Below, one piece after another: positions 10,058-21,053 of a stretch of 64,000 nt of DNA. A program made the translations under genes and the position numbers. Below the pieces are notes generated by a model. It made no database searches. It was not told the origin of the DNA and was given only the letters and a program-made list of their open reading frames with translations. The stretch is from Pollenia angustigena (lineage: Eukaryota > Arthropoda > Insecta > Diptera > Polleniidae), in contig OV884056.1 of NCBI GenBank assembly GCA_930367215.1, positions 126,664,053-126,728,052 of the forward strand. The letters run 5' to 3'. Positions within the stretch are counted from its first letter, which is position 1. The number at the start of each line of letters is the position of its first letter.

Positions 10058-12145
10058 ATGTCTCTCCCCTTAAATATGGCATCTCTTCAAGCGCGTTTCA
10101 CGTTTAACGCTAATCATTTAATTTCATTGTGTAAAAAATGCGAACAAGACCCCGTAAGCCAATCGGAGGCCTTAATAGACCTTAAAATGAAGGATATTGA
10201 TTCACGATGGGACAAGGTAGGAATATCTTATGAGGAGCTAATGCTGTCTGAAGAAGCAGAGGAAAGCAAAGCCGACGCACAAGCAATGTATGATGCTTGT
10301 GTGGAGGTGTATTACTTAACCATTTCTAAACTGCTTGACGAAGCAAAGGTTGTGAAAGAGAGTGATGAAGCCCGAGTTAGCAGTGGCTTAATTCCTCCAA
10401 ACGTATCTACCAGTAATTTCAATACGGGGCTTAAGTTACCTCCCTGCGACACTCAGGTATTTTCAGGAGGTTACGAAGACTGGCCGGCATTTCGTGATAT
10501 GTTTACGGCAGTCTATATTAACCACCCAAGATTAACTGTAGCTGAGAAACTGTATCACTTACGAAATAAAACTACTGATACAGCGGGGGCAATTGTAAAA
10601 AGATTTCCGTTAACCGACAACAATTTTACATTGGCATGGCAAGCTCTTAAATTGCGGTATGAAAATGTTCGGGTACTAGTCGATAATCAAATTCGAAATC
10701 TCTTTAATATTCCCACGGCTGAATCTGAGGAGTGTGAATCTCTTCAAAGGATCCATAGTGCAGTTACAGATTGTTTATCAGTGCTGCAGACCTTAGATGT
10801 GTCCGTAGAGGGATGGGATCCCATACTAGTTAACCTAGTCTACTCAAAATTATCACACGAAACGTTAGCTCAGTGGGAACAGTCCTTAGATGCTAGTAGA
10901 GAGTTACCTTCTTGGTCACAATTGAGTGATTTCATTCTAAAAAGATGCGAAGTGGTAGAAAGAATTTCGACTATCAGAGTTACAAAAGCTTCGGTTCTAA
11001 GTAAAAAAGATTCCCAATCAGTTCAAATGTATGCATCTCAGGAAAAACTTAATTACAAGTGCAAAATATGTGACCAAGATCACAGCTTGCGAACGTGTTC
11101 CCAATTTCGCAAGTTTTCAATTCAGGAAAGAGTCGACTTTGTATTTAAGAATCTATTTTGCAATAATTGTTTATCACAGTCCCATACAAAAAAGAGCTGC
11201 GCAAGCAAAAATTCGTGTCTTAATTGCGGCAAAAAGCATCACACTTTGCTTCACATGCGTTCAGTTAACAATGTTCGAAATAGTAACCAAACGGTTCAGA
11301 ATGAAAATGACCAAAGAGAGCAAAATGGCAAATCTTTTCCAAAACCACAAAATACTCGAGCTCCCGAGTTGAGTGAACGGGAACAAAAGCCATCTACATC
11401 TCAAGCTTCCAAATCTCAAATTCATGCAAACTATGCCACCAATCATACAAATGTTCTATTACGAATAGCACTGGTACAGATCGAATGCCGAGGCGAAGTG
11501 TTTACAATTCGCGCTCTTATTGACCCAGGGTCAGAAAGGACTTTTCTGTCTGAGCGAATAAGAAGTCGTTTAAACATACACTGCAGAAGGTCTCAGTATG
11601 AAATCGTGGGAATAGGGGGTCAAAGTCAAACGTCTGAAAAAGAATGTGATTTAGTTTTGGTATCAAGATGTAATAATTTCAGACTTCAAATCACTGCCAT
11701 TGTTTTACCAAAACTGACAAATAAAATTCCATCGATATCCTTTAACGTAACAAATTCCTCTAAGCTTTCAAATCTGGATTTGGCCGATCCGCATTTTAAT
11801 TTGTCAGCGCCGGTTGACCTTATTCTAGGCAATGATAGTGAAAGATATATAAATCGTGCAGGTATTAAAAGAGACATTTGTGGTTCAGCTTCTGCCTATA
11901 ACACCATTTTCGGGTGGGTTCTTAGCGGTCCAATCCCAACACAACCAGTAACTTCATTCTCAACTTGTGGAAAAGCTCCAGAGGAGACAAATTTGGACAA
12001 TCTCATTAGAACATTTTGGGAGCAAGAAGAAGTCCCTGGTTCTCGTCCTGTATCATCTGAGGATGAGTACTGTGAAAAATTTTACAAGGCAACCACAAAA
12101 CGGTCAGTATATGGTACGATTACCATTTCGGAAAGAATTTCCTAA
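10058..12145 (+). CDS. BEL/Pao gag-protease polyprotein
   Basis: The 695-aa ORF starts at MSLPLNMASLQARF. Residues about 125-300 look like the gag region of BEL elements (LPPCDTQVFSGGYEDWPAF, later WQALKLRYENVRVL). Residues 335-405 carry a cluster of Cys/His knuckles (CKICDQDH, CNNCLSQSHTKKSC, CLNCGKKHHTLLH) for RNA binding. A retroviral aspartic protease follows, with active-site motif DPGSE near residue 488; Pro replaces the more usual Ser or Thr of D(S/T)G. The last 130 residues are the linker before RT. A frameshift near 12100 separates it from pol, and residues after about 680 are out-of-frame. Related gags form virus-like particles in the cytoplasm. Confidence 0.9.
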   Translation: MSLPLNMASLQARFTFNANHLISLCKKCEQDPVSQSEALIDLKMKDIDSRWDKVGISYEELMLSEEAEESKADAQAMYDACVEVYYLTISKLLDEAKVVKESDEARVSSGLIPPNVSTSNFNTGLKLPPCDTQVFSGGYEDWPAFRDMFTAVYINHPRLTVAEKLYHLRNKTTDTAGAIVKRFPLTDNNFTLAWQALKLRYENVRVLVDNQIRNLFNIPTAESEECESLQRIHSAVTDCLSVLQTLDVSVEGWDPILVNLVYSKLSHETLAQWEQSLDASRELPSWSQLSDFILKRCEVVERISTIRVTKASVLSKKDSQSVQMYASQEKLNYKCKICDQDHSLRTCSQFRKFSIQERVDFVFKNLFCNNCLSQSHTKKSCASKNSCLNCGKKHHTLLHMRSVNNVRNSNQTVQNENDQREQNGKSFPKPQNTRAPELSEREQKPSTSQASKSQIHANYATNHTNVLLRIALVQIECRGEVFTIRALIDPGSERTFLSERIRSRLNIHCRRSQYEIVGIGGQSQTSEKECDLVLVSRCNNFRLQITAIVLPKLTNKIPSISFNVTNSSKLSNLDLADPHFNLSAPVDLILGNDSERYINRAGIKRDICGSASAYNTIFGWVLSGPIPTQPVTSFSTCGKAPEETNLDNLIRTFWEQEEVPGSRPVSSEDEYCEKFYKATTKRSVYGTITISERIS

Positions 12146-15100
12146 AGATCAATTTCTAGGCCCATCCAGATTTATGGCTCTAAATCAATATGTTCGAATG
12201 GAGCAAACTTTTCCATTGTTACACGCACAGTATCATGAAGTCCTCAAGGAATACATTACTCTCGATCACATGGAGGACACGACTTCTAGGGAGTACCTCT
12301 CAGAGGACAAATGCAATTCATGCTATCTTCCACACCATGCAGTAATTCGTCCAGAAAGCAAAACTATGAAAGTAAGAGTAGTTTTCAATGCTTCCCGCCG
12401 AACCAAATCCGGATTCTCATTAAACGATGTTTTATATACAGGGCCCACACTTCAAGCAGACTTAATGACTGTCATACTAAACTGGCGATTATATAGATAT
12501 ATTTTTAATGGGGACATACAGAAAATGTATCGTCAGATTCTGATAGATCCCAAAGACCGCCCATTTCAAAGAATTCTCTTTCAAAGTTGCCCCCGGGAGG
12601 CAATAAAAGATTATCAACTTAAGACAGTTACATTCGGCATAAATTGTGCGCCATTCCTGGCCATAAGAACTTTATTACAATTAGCGGTAGATAGTCAAGC
12701 GAAATTTCCAAAAGCTTGTAGAATATTACAAAACGAAACGTATGTGGATGACATTCTCTCTGGAGGTCATTCAATTGAAAGCGCCATAGAATCACAAAAT
12801 GAACTAATACAAACTCTGAGATCAGCCGGTTTTTTACTTAAAAAAATCACCGCTAATGACTCCCGTTTGCTAGAAACTTTTTCTAAAGACGACCTCTATG
12901 ATTCAAATATTCTTAAATTTCATGACTCTAGCTCAACAAAGACTCTCGGCATAAGGTGGAATGCGTTAACTGATTCATTTACTTATTTCTTTGAGTACAT
13001 TCCTCCAACTACCACAACAACAAAACGGAAAATTCTTTCCGCAGTAGCCAAACTCTTTGATCCCGCAGGATGGATATCTCCCATAATCACAAAAAGTAAA
13101 ATTCTAATTCAACAATTATGGTTGGAGCGAAGTGATTGGGATGATGCCGTGAGTGCAGATTCTCTCCGAATCTGGAATGAAATTATATATGATTTACCTA
13201 AAGTTGAGAAAATCCAAATTCCTCGTTGGATTCAGTTCACTCCCTGTGACACAATTCAAATACACGGTTTCTGTGATGCCTCAAAGTTAGCATACTGCGC
13301 AACAGTTTACTTGAGAATTCAAACATCTACTCACGTCGTGTACACAAATCTATTAACTTCTAAAAGTAAAGTAGCTCCTTTGTCGTCTATAACGCTTCCT
13401 CGGTTAGAACTATCAGGCGCAGTGACGTTAGCTAAATTGGTACATTACGTGGATTCAACGATTCAAGTAAAAAATTGCCCCGTAATTCTGTGGTGTGATT
13501 CGTCAATTGTGCTAGGATGGCTTGCCAAACCCCCATCAACTTGGAAGGAAGTTTACGTTGCTAACCGTGTAAGTCAAATTCACAAGCTACTGCCAACAGC
13601 AAAATGGCGCTATGTATCGACCCATTCCAATCCCGCTGATCTAGGGTCTAGAGGCTGTAAGCCACAGGACCTTATAGATAATAATCTCTGGTGGCATGGG
13701 CCCCCCTGGCTTACAAGGCCCGATTCGGAGTGGCCACGGACAAATCCACTTCAGACACAAAACCCGCTTCTACATGATACGGTAATCCCTGTGCAAACTC
13801 AATACGTAAAAGTTTCTATAAACAGCTGTCAAGGTTCCGCTCTGCATGATATTCTCAAACGCTTCTCCTCCTACCCCCGAGCTTTACGAGTTCTAGCATA
13901 CGTCGTGCGTTTTACACGATATTGTAAGGCCTCTATTACAAACTCATCCGTCTCTTGGGGGCGTTACAACGGTCAACTTTGCCAAGAGGAAATAAAATTG
14001 GTCAAAACGAAACTTATTGTACTGGCACAACAGCAGAAGTACAATGCGGAATATGAAGCTTTATTAAATCACCAGCCTATTGCAAAGGCCAGCTCTTTAT
14101 TTACGCTAAATCCCTTTTTAGACACTGATGGGTTAGTACGAGTGAACGGGAGATTATCGAATTCTCAGTTATCATATAACGAAAAATTTCCAATTATACT
14201 ACCCCGTGATTCTCAGTTTTGTGATCTCTATTTATCTCACCTACATGAATTTCTAGGGCACGGCGAATGCAATATAATGTGCCGCATGGTGCAAACGGAG
14301 TTCTTTATCTCACGGCTAAAGCTCCGAGTAAAAAAGGTTATAAGATACTGCAAAACCTGTATAATTAACAAAAAACAATCGTGTTCCCAGATAATGGCAG
14401 CCTTACCATCAGATCGCTGTAATATCTCGTTTCCTTTCCACATCACAGGCATTGATTTCGCCGGGCCCTTCGAGCTAAAAAGTTCCTCACTCAGAAATTC
14501 TCCTATTATTAAAGGATATGTATGCGTTTTTGTGTGCTTCGCCACAAAAGCTGTTCATTTGGAACCCTGCTCAAGTCTCACCACCGCAGCTTTCCGCGCA
14601 ACGTTCGCTCGTTTCGTTGGACGGCGAGGCCTCCCACAAAAGCTTGTATCCGATAATGGTCGTAACTTCGTAGGAGCTAATAGAGCAATGCGAAAAGAAT
14701 TTAGTACCTTCCTCAATACGGTCTCTACAGAGATTGGCCAGAAGTATCTTACTCATAACTTCGAATGGTCCTTTATTCCACCACAAGCCCCGCACATGGG
14801 AGGTCTCTGGGAAGCAGCTGTAAAAAGCTTTAAATTCCATTTAAAGCGAATCGCTGGAGCACACAGATTCAATTTTGAAGAGTTTACAACGGTACTGACG
14901 CGCATAGAAGGCGTATTAAACTCACGTCCCATTTCGGCACTCTCTGAAGATCCCACAGATTTAGTAGCTTTGACCCCAGGGCACTTTCTCCGTGGGGGAC
15001 CAATAATGGCAAGTCCTGAAACTTATTCCGATAAGTTATCCCTAATCAATCGCTGGGAAAAAGTGAAAGCTTTGCACCATCAATTCGCAAGCAGGTGGAA

Positions 15101-15371
15101 GGCAGAATATCTAAAGTCTCTACATAAGAGATACAAGTGGAAATTTGAAAAACCTAATTTAAAATTAAATGATTTTGTTGTGATAATGGATGACCTGCTT
15201 CCACCCAGTGAATGGCGGCTAGGCAGAATAGAAAGGGTTTACAGCGGTTCTGATAACAAGGTACGTGTTGTTGACGTCCGTACCGCAGCAGGTGTTATCA
15301 CACGTCCCATTACCAAACTATGCTACTTACCTTTTAATGAGTCCCAGAATAATTCAAATGAGGCCGATTAA
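12107..15371 (+). CDS. BEL/Pao RT, RNase H and integrase
   Basis: The open frame extends from 11967, but true homology to pol starts near 12107 (NGQYMVRLPF), so the listed start is the frameshift point. RT holds VVFNASRRTKSG and the catalytic YVDDILSG (YVDD at 12741-12752). RNase H shows GFCDASKLAY, LPRLELSGA and CDSSIVLGWL. Integrase has the His2Cys2 finger (HEFLGHGECN...CKTCIINKK, about 14245-14370), the first Asp in GIDFAGPF, the second in VSDNGRNF and Glu in MGGLWEAAVK. The C-terminus (WRLGRIERVYSG..VRVVDV) is BEL-like. All catalytic residues are present. The frameshift upstream is either inactivating or a slip site; most BEL elements encode one continuous polyprotein. Confidence 0.9.
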
Positions 15372-15382
15372 GTAAAACCATA

Positions 15383-16177
15383 ATGGTAACATTTAGTCAT
15401 TACTTCAATAAGAGCTTCCCTAATAATCCCAGCTTAAATTATCCTAAATATTTTACACTGCGCTTTAACCTAACATTACGTATAAATTTACTATTTCCGA
15501 TAGACAATTCTATTACATACCACATTACTTATACATCTTCTATTTCCTGTAGACGAAACTCAACTCCACGCGACCCAGAAATTCATCAATGTCAGCTTTG
15601 CCATAGATTTCACTCAATTCGGTACTGTAGAACGTTCTTAGCAATGGGTCCAACTGAACGAGAAATAGTGGTCCGCAGGTTTGAATACTGTCTAAATTGC
15701 CTGGCTAGAACACACAACGTACATAATTGTGACAGCCCGACAACGTGCCTGCAATGCGATCAACTACACCATACGCTTTTGCATCCACCACGTCGTAGAG
15801 TGCACGAACGCTTGGGCAGACATCGAGCTCGAGACCCAAGTCCACCTAGATCGAGCCACAGTATTCAACGTAGAAACAATAATCGAAGCAGTACCAGAAA
15901 TGAGCGGAACCATCGAAACTCACGACGAAGCAGTCGTCGCAATAGCAGGATGGAAGCAAATAGACGCAGAATATGTCTCATCAGGGGCACCGCTAGCAAC
16001 AACCATCGAACCATCACCTCAACCACAAACCGACACATCACAACCACCAACAATAGCGACTCCAATCGGTTACCAACTCAGGTTCAAAGCAGTAACCCAA
16101 ACCAAAGAATACTTTCTGAAGCCATCCGGTCGTTAGCCAACGTCTTGTGCGCCACATCCTCAACTAGTTTGCACTAG
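15383..16177 (+). CDS. third ORF of the BEL element, Cys/His-knuckle protein
   Basis: This 264-aa ORF starts 11 bp after the pol stop, in the position where env would lie. It shows no signal peptide and no obvious membrane span. Residues about 68-135 hold CQLCHRFHSIRYC, CLNCLARTHNVHNC and CLQCDQLHHTLLH, close in spacing to the gag knuckles of the same element (HHTLLH is shared). The rest is Arg/Asn/Ser-rich and ends EAIRSLANVLC. It may be a duplicated or captured gag-like nucleic-acid-binding protein. The N-terminal 60 residues look unconserved, so the real start may be internal or supplied by splicing. It stops 17 bp before the 3' LTR. Confidence 0.65.
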   Translation: MVTFSHYFNKSFPNNPSLNYPKYFTLRFNLTLRINLLFPIDNSITYHITYTSSISCRRNSTPRDPEIHQCQLCHRFHSIRYCRTFLAMGPTEREIVVRRFEYCLNCLARTHNVHNCDSPTTCLQCDQLHHTLLHPPRRRVHERLGRHRARDPSPPRSSHSIQRRNNNRSSTRNERNHRNSRRSSRRNSRMEANRRRICLIRGTASNNHRTITSTTNRHITTTNNSDSNRLPTQVQSSNPNQRILSEAIRSLANVLCATSSTSLH

Positions 16178-16194
16178 TGCAAAGACGGGCGCCA

Positions 16195-16693
16195 TGTCTA
16201 AATTAGCACAAAGAATTTAATTTCTTCATTATTTTTCTTTTTATTATAATGTTTCTTTTATTTTATACGATTATTCTAATTTTTATGAATTTACCCTTTC
16301 TTCTCCTAACAATTATTTAAATTAATCCCAAATGTAAAAGAATATTTATAATTTCTTTATATCCTAAATACTTATAAACCCTGAATTGTTCGTTAAGTTA
16401 AGTGAAACAAATGAAATGTGAAACATTACTTTGTAAAACGGCCTTCGCGGCAACATAAAAGAAAAAATAAAAGTCACTTTTGGATTATCACTCAATTGGT
16501 AAGCATCTCTTGCTTTTTTACTTTAATTTGTTAAGCTCTCGCTTTTTTATTTCTTAAACTGATTCCCTCAATTTTCTTTTGTTTCGTTTCCCTACAAATA
16601 TTTTCGGCTGGACGTACAATTTCTCACATCCTGAGAAATTCTAAGTCTAAAAGGATTACCCAAAACCCTTTTGGCCTCCAATAAATTATAACA
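16195..16693 (+). repeat. 3' LTR of the BEL element
   Basis: Runs from TGTCTAAATT to ATTATAACA and is followed by the target duplication AAGAG. A purine-rich stretch, GCAAAGACGGG, lies just before it as a likely plus-strand primer. Confidence 0.95.
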
Positions 16694-18225
16694 AAGAGCT
16701 TAGAAAACTTGAAGAGTTATTAAAGTTTAGCGATGTTCAAAATATGGCAGCACATTAGAATATTTCATGGAAATTTATACCAGAACGAGCGGCGTGTGGG
16801 GCGGATTTTGGGAGCGTCTAATAAGAAGCGTTAAGAATTGTTTAAAAGCGGCTATGTGAAAAGCAAAATTATCGATAGATGACCTGACAACTCTGTTAGC
16901 GGAAGTTGATAGCGTCGTTAACGCCAGACCAATTACTTATTGTACCAAGGACCATAACGATTTGCAGCCTTTGTCTCCATCAATTTTTGAAACTAATTGT
17001 AAATGTATCTTATCTTCCTCACATACTAAACATGATCAGTCAGCAATAGCAAACTCATGGTCTTTACGACAGTCATTAATAAAAAGTTATATGAAGCGTT
17101 CGCGTACTGAATATTTGTGTCAGCTTAGTTCCATACATAACAACAAAACCGATGTATCCAAGAGTGTTAAAGTGGGTGACGTCGTCTTACTGAATGAGGA
17201 TAATAAACCGAGGTTATTATGGCGACTAGCCGTGATTCATCAAACGTACCAAGGTAGAGATGGCCGAATACGAGCGTTTATCGATAGTCTTAAAATATCG
17301 AAAATATCGATAGGAAAAATATAAATATCGATATTTTTATTATTTAAAGTACAGCTATTAAGACATCTAACAGCAGCTATACACACACAGTTTTTTGTCG
17401 CAAATTTTTACTTGCTATTATTAATTACAGCAATGAATACAAACAACAAGAATGGCAAGTGGTATGGATTGCTTAGCAGTGCTTTTTACTGCTAATTAAA
17501 GGCCTTTAAGGCGATATTTTTAAATGTTTATATAGGGATTTAAATGTCAAATATTTTTGTAATGTTGTAAAAAAAAAAAATGCAAATTCAAATGCAATTG
17601 CAAGCATAAGACAAAACAATGCACGACCATTAGAGGATAAGTCCGCTAGATTGATTACCTTTGGGTTTAGAATTTATAAACTTGTTTAAAGTTGAAATGG
17701 AATATCTTATAGTCCCTGTTACTTCGGTTCTTTCAGAAAGGTACTTATCAATTTTTAAAAAACTGCCATCAAAAATAACGTGCGTATAAACATACGTCTC
17801 ATACATTCAATAAAGTTTTCCTGCACAAGTACAAACATTCAGTCGATAGTAATATCGATATATCGATAGTGAAATCTGAACTATCGATAAATATCGATAG
17901 AAGAAAATATCGATAGTATCCCAGCACTAGTTTGATGTACGACTTCAGAACCATTAAATACTGAAAAGGCCTAGCTAGCTCCTGTACCCCTTGGAGATAT
18001 CAGCTGCCAGGGCGGAGGATGTAGAAAATCATTCTTAAATTTTCAATAACCCTGTTGAATTCCTGTATTTAAAAATAATTAACTCAGTTACTATTCCTTT
18101 TTTTCCTCATCTTCTTCTTTGGAATATTACTTTATATAATAACTTTGTACATAATAGAACTGTAATAAAATTCCTAGCCTAAGTATGTATAATAATAATA
18201 ATTTCAAAAAATAAAAGTAATAAAT
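16694..18225 (+). pseudogene. BEL/Pao integrase fragment, block 2, right part
   Basis: It continues the fragment cut at 8247: CTTAGAAAACTTGAAGAG and on, then GGFWERLIRSVKNC in another frame. There is a stop within KAAM near 16857 and a frameshift at about 16940 leading to ORF 16962-17324. A hAT remnant interrupts it at 17280-17933. After that come the C-terminal residues, a polypurine-like GGGCGGAGGA and the LTR start TGTAGAAAATC at 18020, running to the Gypsy LTR at 18226. It is more degraded than the block 1 and block 3 copies. Confidence 0.8.
17280..17933 (+). mobile_element. hAT transposon remnant
   Basis: The insert splits a codon of the BEL/Pao fragment (GAGCGTTT then GATGTACG). Both ends are rich in ATCGATA motifs. 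The right end reads, on the minus strand, CTAGTGCTGGGATACTATCG, similar to hAT termini; the left end lacks this, so it is truncated. Near 17690-17770 a plus frame reads EYLIVPVTSVLSERYLSIF, the C-terminal dimerisation motif of hAT transposases. Only GTTT repeats at the borders, so no proper 8-bp duplication survives. Nonautonomous and dead. Confidence 0.7.
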
Positions 18226-18825
18226 TGTAACGACACGTTTTCCGCTGGTTGCTGGCGTAGACTCAGCGGTCATGGTCGCTCAGTTCGTTGCTCTCAGTAA
18301 AAACACTCTTAGCTTAACACGTTATAAAAATCCTTTATTTCGGCTTTATTTATGTTTTGTCGGCTTAGTGGTGATGGTGCTGGCCCGAGGTGCGGCAGCA
18401 GAGAAAATGGTAGACAACGGTAGCGCTGCGCGTGTGTGTGTGGGTGAACGAGTCTTGACACGCTCTCTCCCGCACTCGCGAGCGTACGCTCTGATGGTAG
18501 TCAATACTAATATCGTGAGGTTCACCACTCCCGAAAGTACTATACGGACTGCCCTCAGCGGTGAATGGAAATTAGTAACTAATATTGACATGAGGTTCAC
18601 CGCTCCCGACTATGTTAACGCACCCTAACCAATGCAGTCCACAATATTGTTGTGACGTTGACCTCTCACCCTAATATTATTTAGTGTCTAGACTGAGTAA
18701 TTTAAGCTCTACTGCAGACGTGGCACCACTATCGAAAGTTGATCTTAACTCACCCAAGTCTGTCAACTGACTGACCCTTATCCATCGATGTGCTGTCTTT
18801 TATACTCATGGCGTCGTACGCACAC
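18226..18825 (-). repeat. Ty3/Gypsy LTR, block 2
   Basis: Starts TGTAACGACACG and includes the TATAAAAG octamer (minus, 18797-18804). At about 18825 it jumps straight into the Pro/Ser-rich tail, so roughly 300 bp of LTR, the polypurine tract and the end of the ORF are deleted compared with block 1. The plus ORF 18272-18628 is LTR sequence without coding signs. Confidence 0.8.
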
Positions 18826-19385
18826 AATACAACATTGTTGGTGATGCTACCCGTGACCTTGTTGGTGGGGAGAATTCGAGCTTTCCCCTGTCGGAGTGCA
18901 GTGGACTAGGTGGCTGGGAATAATACGTCGCCATATACTCTCGACCGGGGGTCCTGGGAATACCTGTCTTCGAGGCTGCGGTCGGACTCGGATAATTGGG
19001 GAACACACTGTTTGTAGCCGATGTGGATTCAGGCGGTGGCCCAATCTTAGGTGAGAAGTTTATTCCAGGCACCAATAATTTCATTCGCCACACCCTCTCG
19101 TAACAACGGAAACCCATATACCGATACGGGTGATCTTCAGCTTCCCACGACCCCAGTCCTTGCCGACGTTTAGGTGTAGGCGGGCGGAAACTCTCACTTT
19201 CCCAGTCTAAGGATGATGAGGAGTGCATAGAGGGTGGTGAAGGGGTTGGTGTAGGCCGTATAGCAATGGTAGTGTCGTCAAATCTAAAAACGCTCGCTGT
19301 ATTTCTTCAATAACATCGTCCTTCCAGGCTGGTAGGTTATATACACCCGTCATCTCACACTCTTCCTCGGGGTCGACCCATACTG
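18826..19385 (-). pseudogene. Ty3/Gypsy polyprotein tail, block 2
   Basis: Minus frame with PPTPKRRQGLGSWEAEDH, YRYMGFRCYERVW and part of the Ser/Pro-rich region. Its C-terminal end is deleted. Upstream it extends past the block 1 junction to 19385 (WVDPEEECEM..VYNLPAWKDD), where it joins LINE sequence at GGGGTGG/AAGTGTTT. The extra sequence matches the tail at 22240-22390, confirming that it is genuine Gypsy sequence. Confidence 0.75.
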
Positions 19386-19963
19386 GTGGGGGTGGAAGTG
19401 TTTACAGCAGATAAATTAAATGAATACATAATGTTGGTCCGAGTTTCATTCTCAAGCAAATTGCTATTAAAATCACCAGTTAAAATAACCTCCGAGTACA
19501 GTAAAATGTTCCAGTTTGTCAATAAGTGTGTCCAATTTCATATACCTATCCGGTCTATAAACACAGCCAAGCAGCATTTTTTCACCATGAAAATTTACGT
19601 CATAAAAAATTAATTCAATATCACCGGGTTCATTATGTAAACAGATAAGTTTACATGAGATATTATTCCTAATGTAAATAGCTACACCTCCACCATTACT
19701 TTGCCTATCCGATCGAGAGATTCATAACCATCTACTGTATTAATACTGTCGTTTATTTCCAGTATAAACCATGTTTCAGAAACACATATAGCATCAATTC
19801 ATCAAATTTCGGCAAAAGGTTTTGGCATTTATGTGACATATGTTAAAGCCCTAATGCTGATTAGCCAAGATACGAATCATGTTGTAATTACTGTCTCTAG
19901 AACCAACTTGATTAAAAGACAAATTTGTCCTACTTACTGAGTGCAACGCATTAAGATTCATAA
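19386..19963 (-). pseudogene. LINE endonuclease fragment, block 3
   Basis: Third copy of the LINE 5' region. It extends further toward the catalytic part than the block 2 copy: the minus strand reads GDFNSNLLENETRTN near 19430-19490, the D.N motif of APE-type endonucleases. Short deletions near 19730 and 19800 break the frame. Its 5' flank is the shared A+T-rich spacer. Confidence 0.8.
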
Positions 19964-20099
19964 GTATATGAAGTAAAAAGTATGTTAAATATTTTAATGC
20001 AATTTTGACAGCAAAAATAAAATGAGGGATAATATTTTAATTGAAAAATTAGTTGATAATCATTAAATTTTAATAAATAATTTAATTGAAAAAGACAAA

Positions 20100-21053
20100 T
20101 TACGTAAATTTGTTGCGAGAAGAGTAGTACCAGCAACAATTATATCAGATAATGCAAAAACATTTAAGCGAGTTGATTTAGAGCTTAGAAAACTTGAAGA
20201 GTTATTAAAGTCTAGCGATGTTCAAAATATGGCAACCCATTAGAATATTTCATGGAAATTTATACCAGAACGAGCGGCGTGTGGGGCGGATTTTGGGAGC
20301 GTCTAATAAGAAGCGTAAAGAATTGTTTAAAAGTGGCTATTGGAAAAGCAAAATTATCGATAGATGACCTGACAACTCTGTTAGCGGAAGTTGATAGCGT
20401 CGTTAATGCCAGACCAATTACTTATGTTACCAAGGACCATAACGGTTTGCAGCCTTTGTCTCCATCAATTTTTGTAACTAATTGTAAATGTATCTTATCT
20501 TCCCCACATACTAAACATGGCCAGTCAGCAATAGCAAAATCATGGTCTTTACGACAGTCATTAATAAAAAGTTATATGAAGCGTTCGCGTACTGAATATT
20601 TGTGTCAGCTTAGTTCCATACATCACAACAAAACCGATTTATCCAAGAGTGTTAAAGTGGGTGACGTCGTCTTACTGAATGAGGATAATAAACCGAGGTT
20701 ATTATGGCGACTAGTCGTGATTCATCAAACGTACCAAGGTAGAGATGGCCGAATACGAGCATTTGATGTACGATTTCAGAACCAGCAAATACTGAAAAGG
20801 CCTATCCAGCTCCTGTACCCCTTGGAGATATCAGCTGCCAGGGGGGAGGATGTACAAAATCATTCTTAAATTTTCAATAACCCTGTTGAATTCCTGTATT
20901 TAAAAATAATTAACTCAGTTACTATTCCTTTTTTTTATATTCTTCTCTGGAATATTACTTTATATAATTACTTTGTACATAATAGAACTGTAATAAAATT
21001 CCTAGCCTAAGTATGTATAACAATAATAATTTCAAAAAATAAAAGTAATAAAT
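20100..21053 (+). pseudogene. BEL/Pao integrase fragment and LTR start, block 3
   Basis: The best preserved of the three copies. LRKFVARRVVPATIISDNAK in one frame is followed by a stop in MATH, and the frameshifted ORF 20252-20869 (205 aa) has GGFWERLIRSVKNCLK with the catalytic Glu, VNARPITYV, and the C-terminal RPIQLLYPLE. The ORF runs through the purine tract GGGGGGAGGA; the LTR probably starts TGTACAAAATC at 20851 and is cut by the Gypsy LTR at 21054. Confidence 0.85.

Larger units (their letters stand above)
8248..16693 (+). mobile_element. complete BEL/Pao LTR retrotransposon, nested
   Basis: The 8446-bp element has two LTRs of about 498 bp (8248-8745 and 16195-16693) that appear almost identical. 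It has a 1.3-kb leader, gag-protease, RT-RNase H-integrase and an extra downstream ORF. The 5-bp target duplication AAGAG lies at 8243-8247 and 16694-16698. Removing the element restores the older BEL/Pao integrase reading frame seen in blocks 1 and 3. Similar LTRs, an intact integrase and few lesions mark it as one of the youngest insertions. The main defect is a single frameshift near 12100. Confidence 0.95.

Noticed and set aside
15729..16136. 135-aa alternative frame inside the third BEL ORF
   Set aside because: Overlaps the frame that has the Cys/His knuckles; long only because of Arg/Asn-rich codon bias.
18272..18628. 118-aa plus ORF (and 114 aa at 21103)
   Set aside because: LTR sequence read through; absent as a frame in block 1 because of a 70-bp deletion, and no domain.
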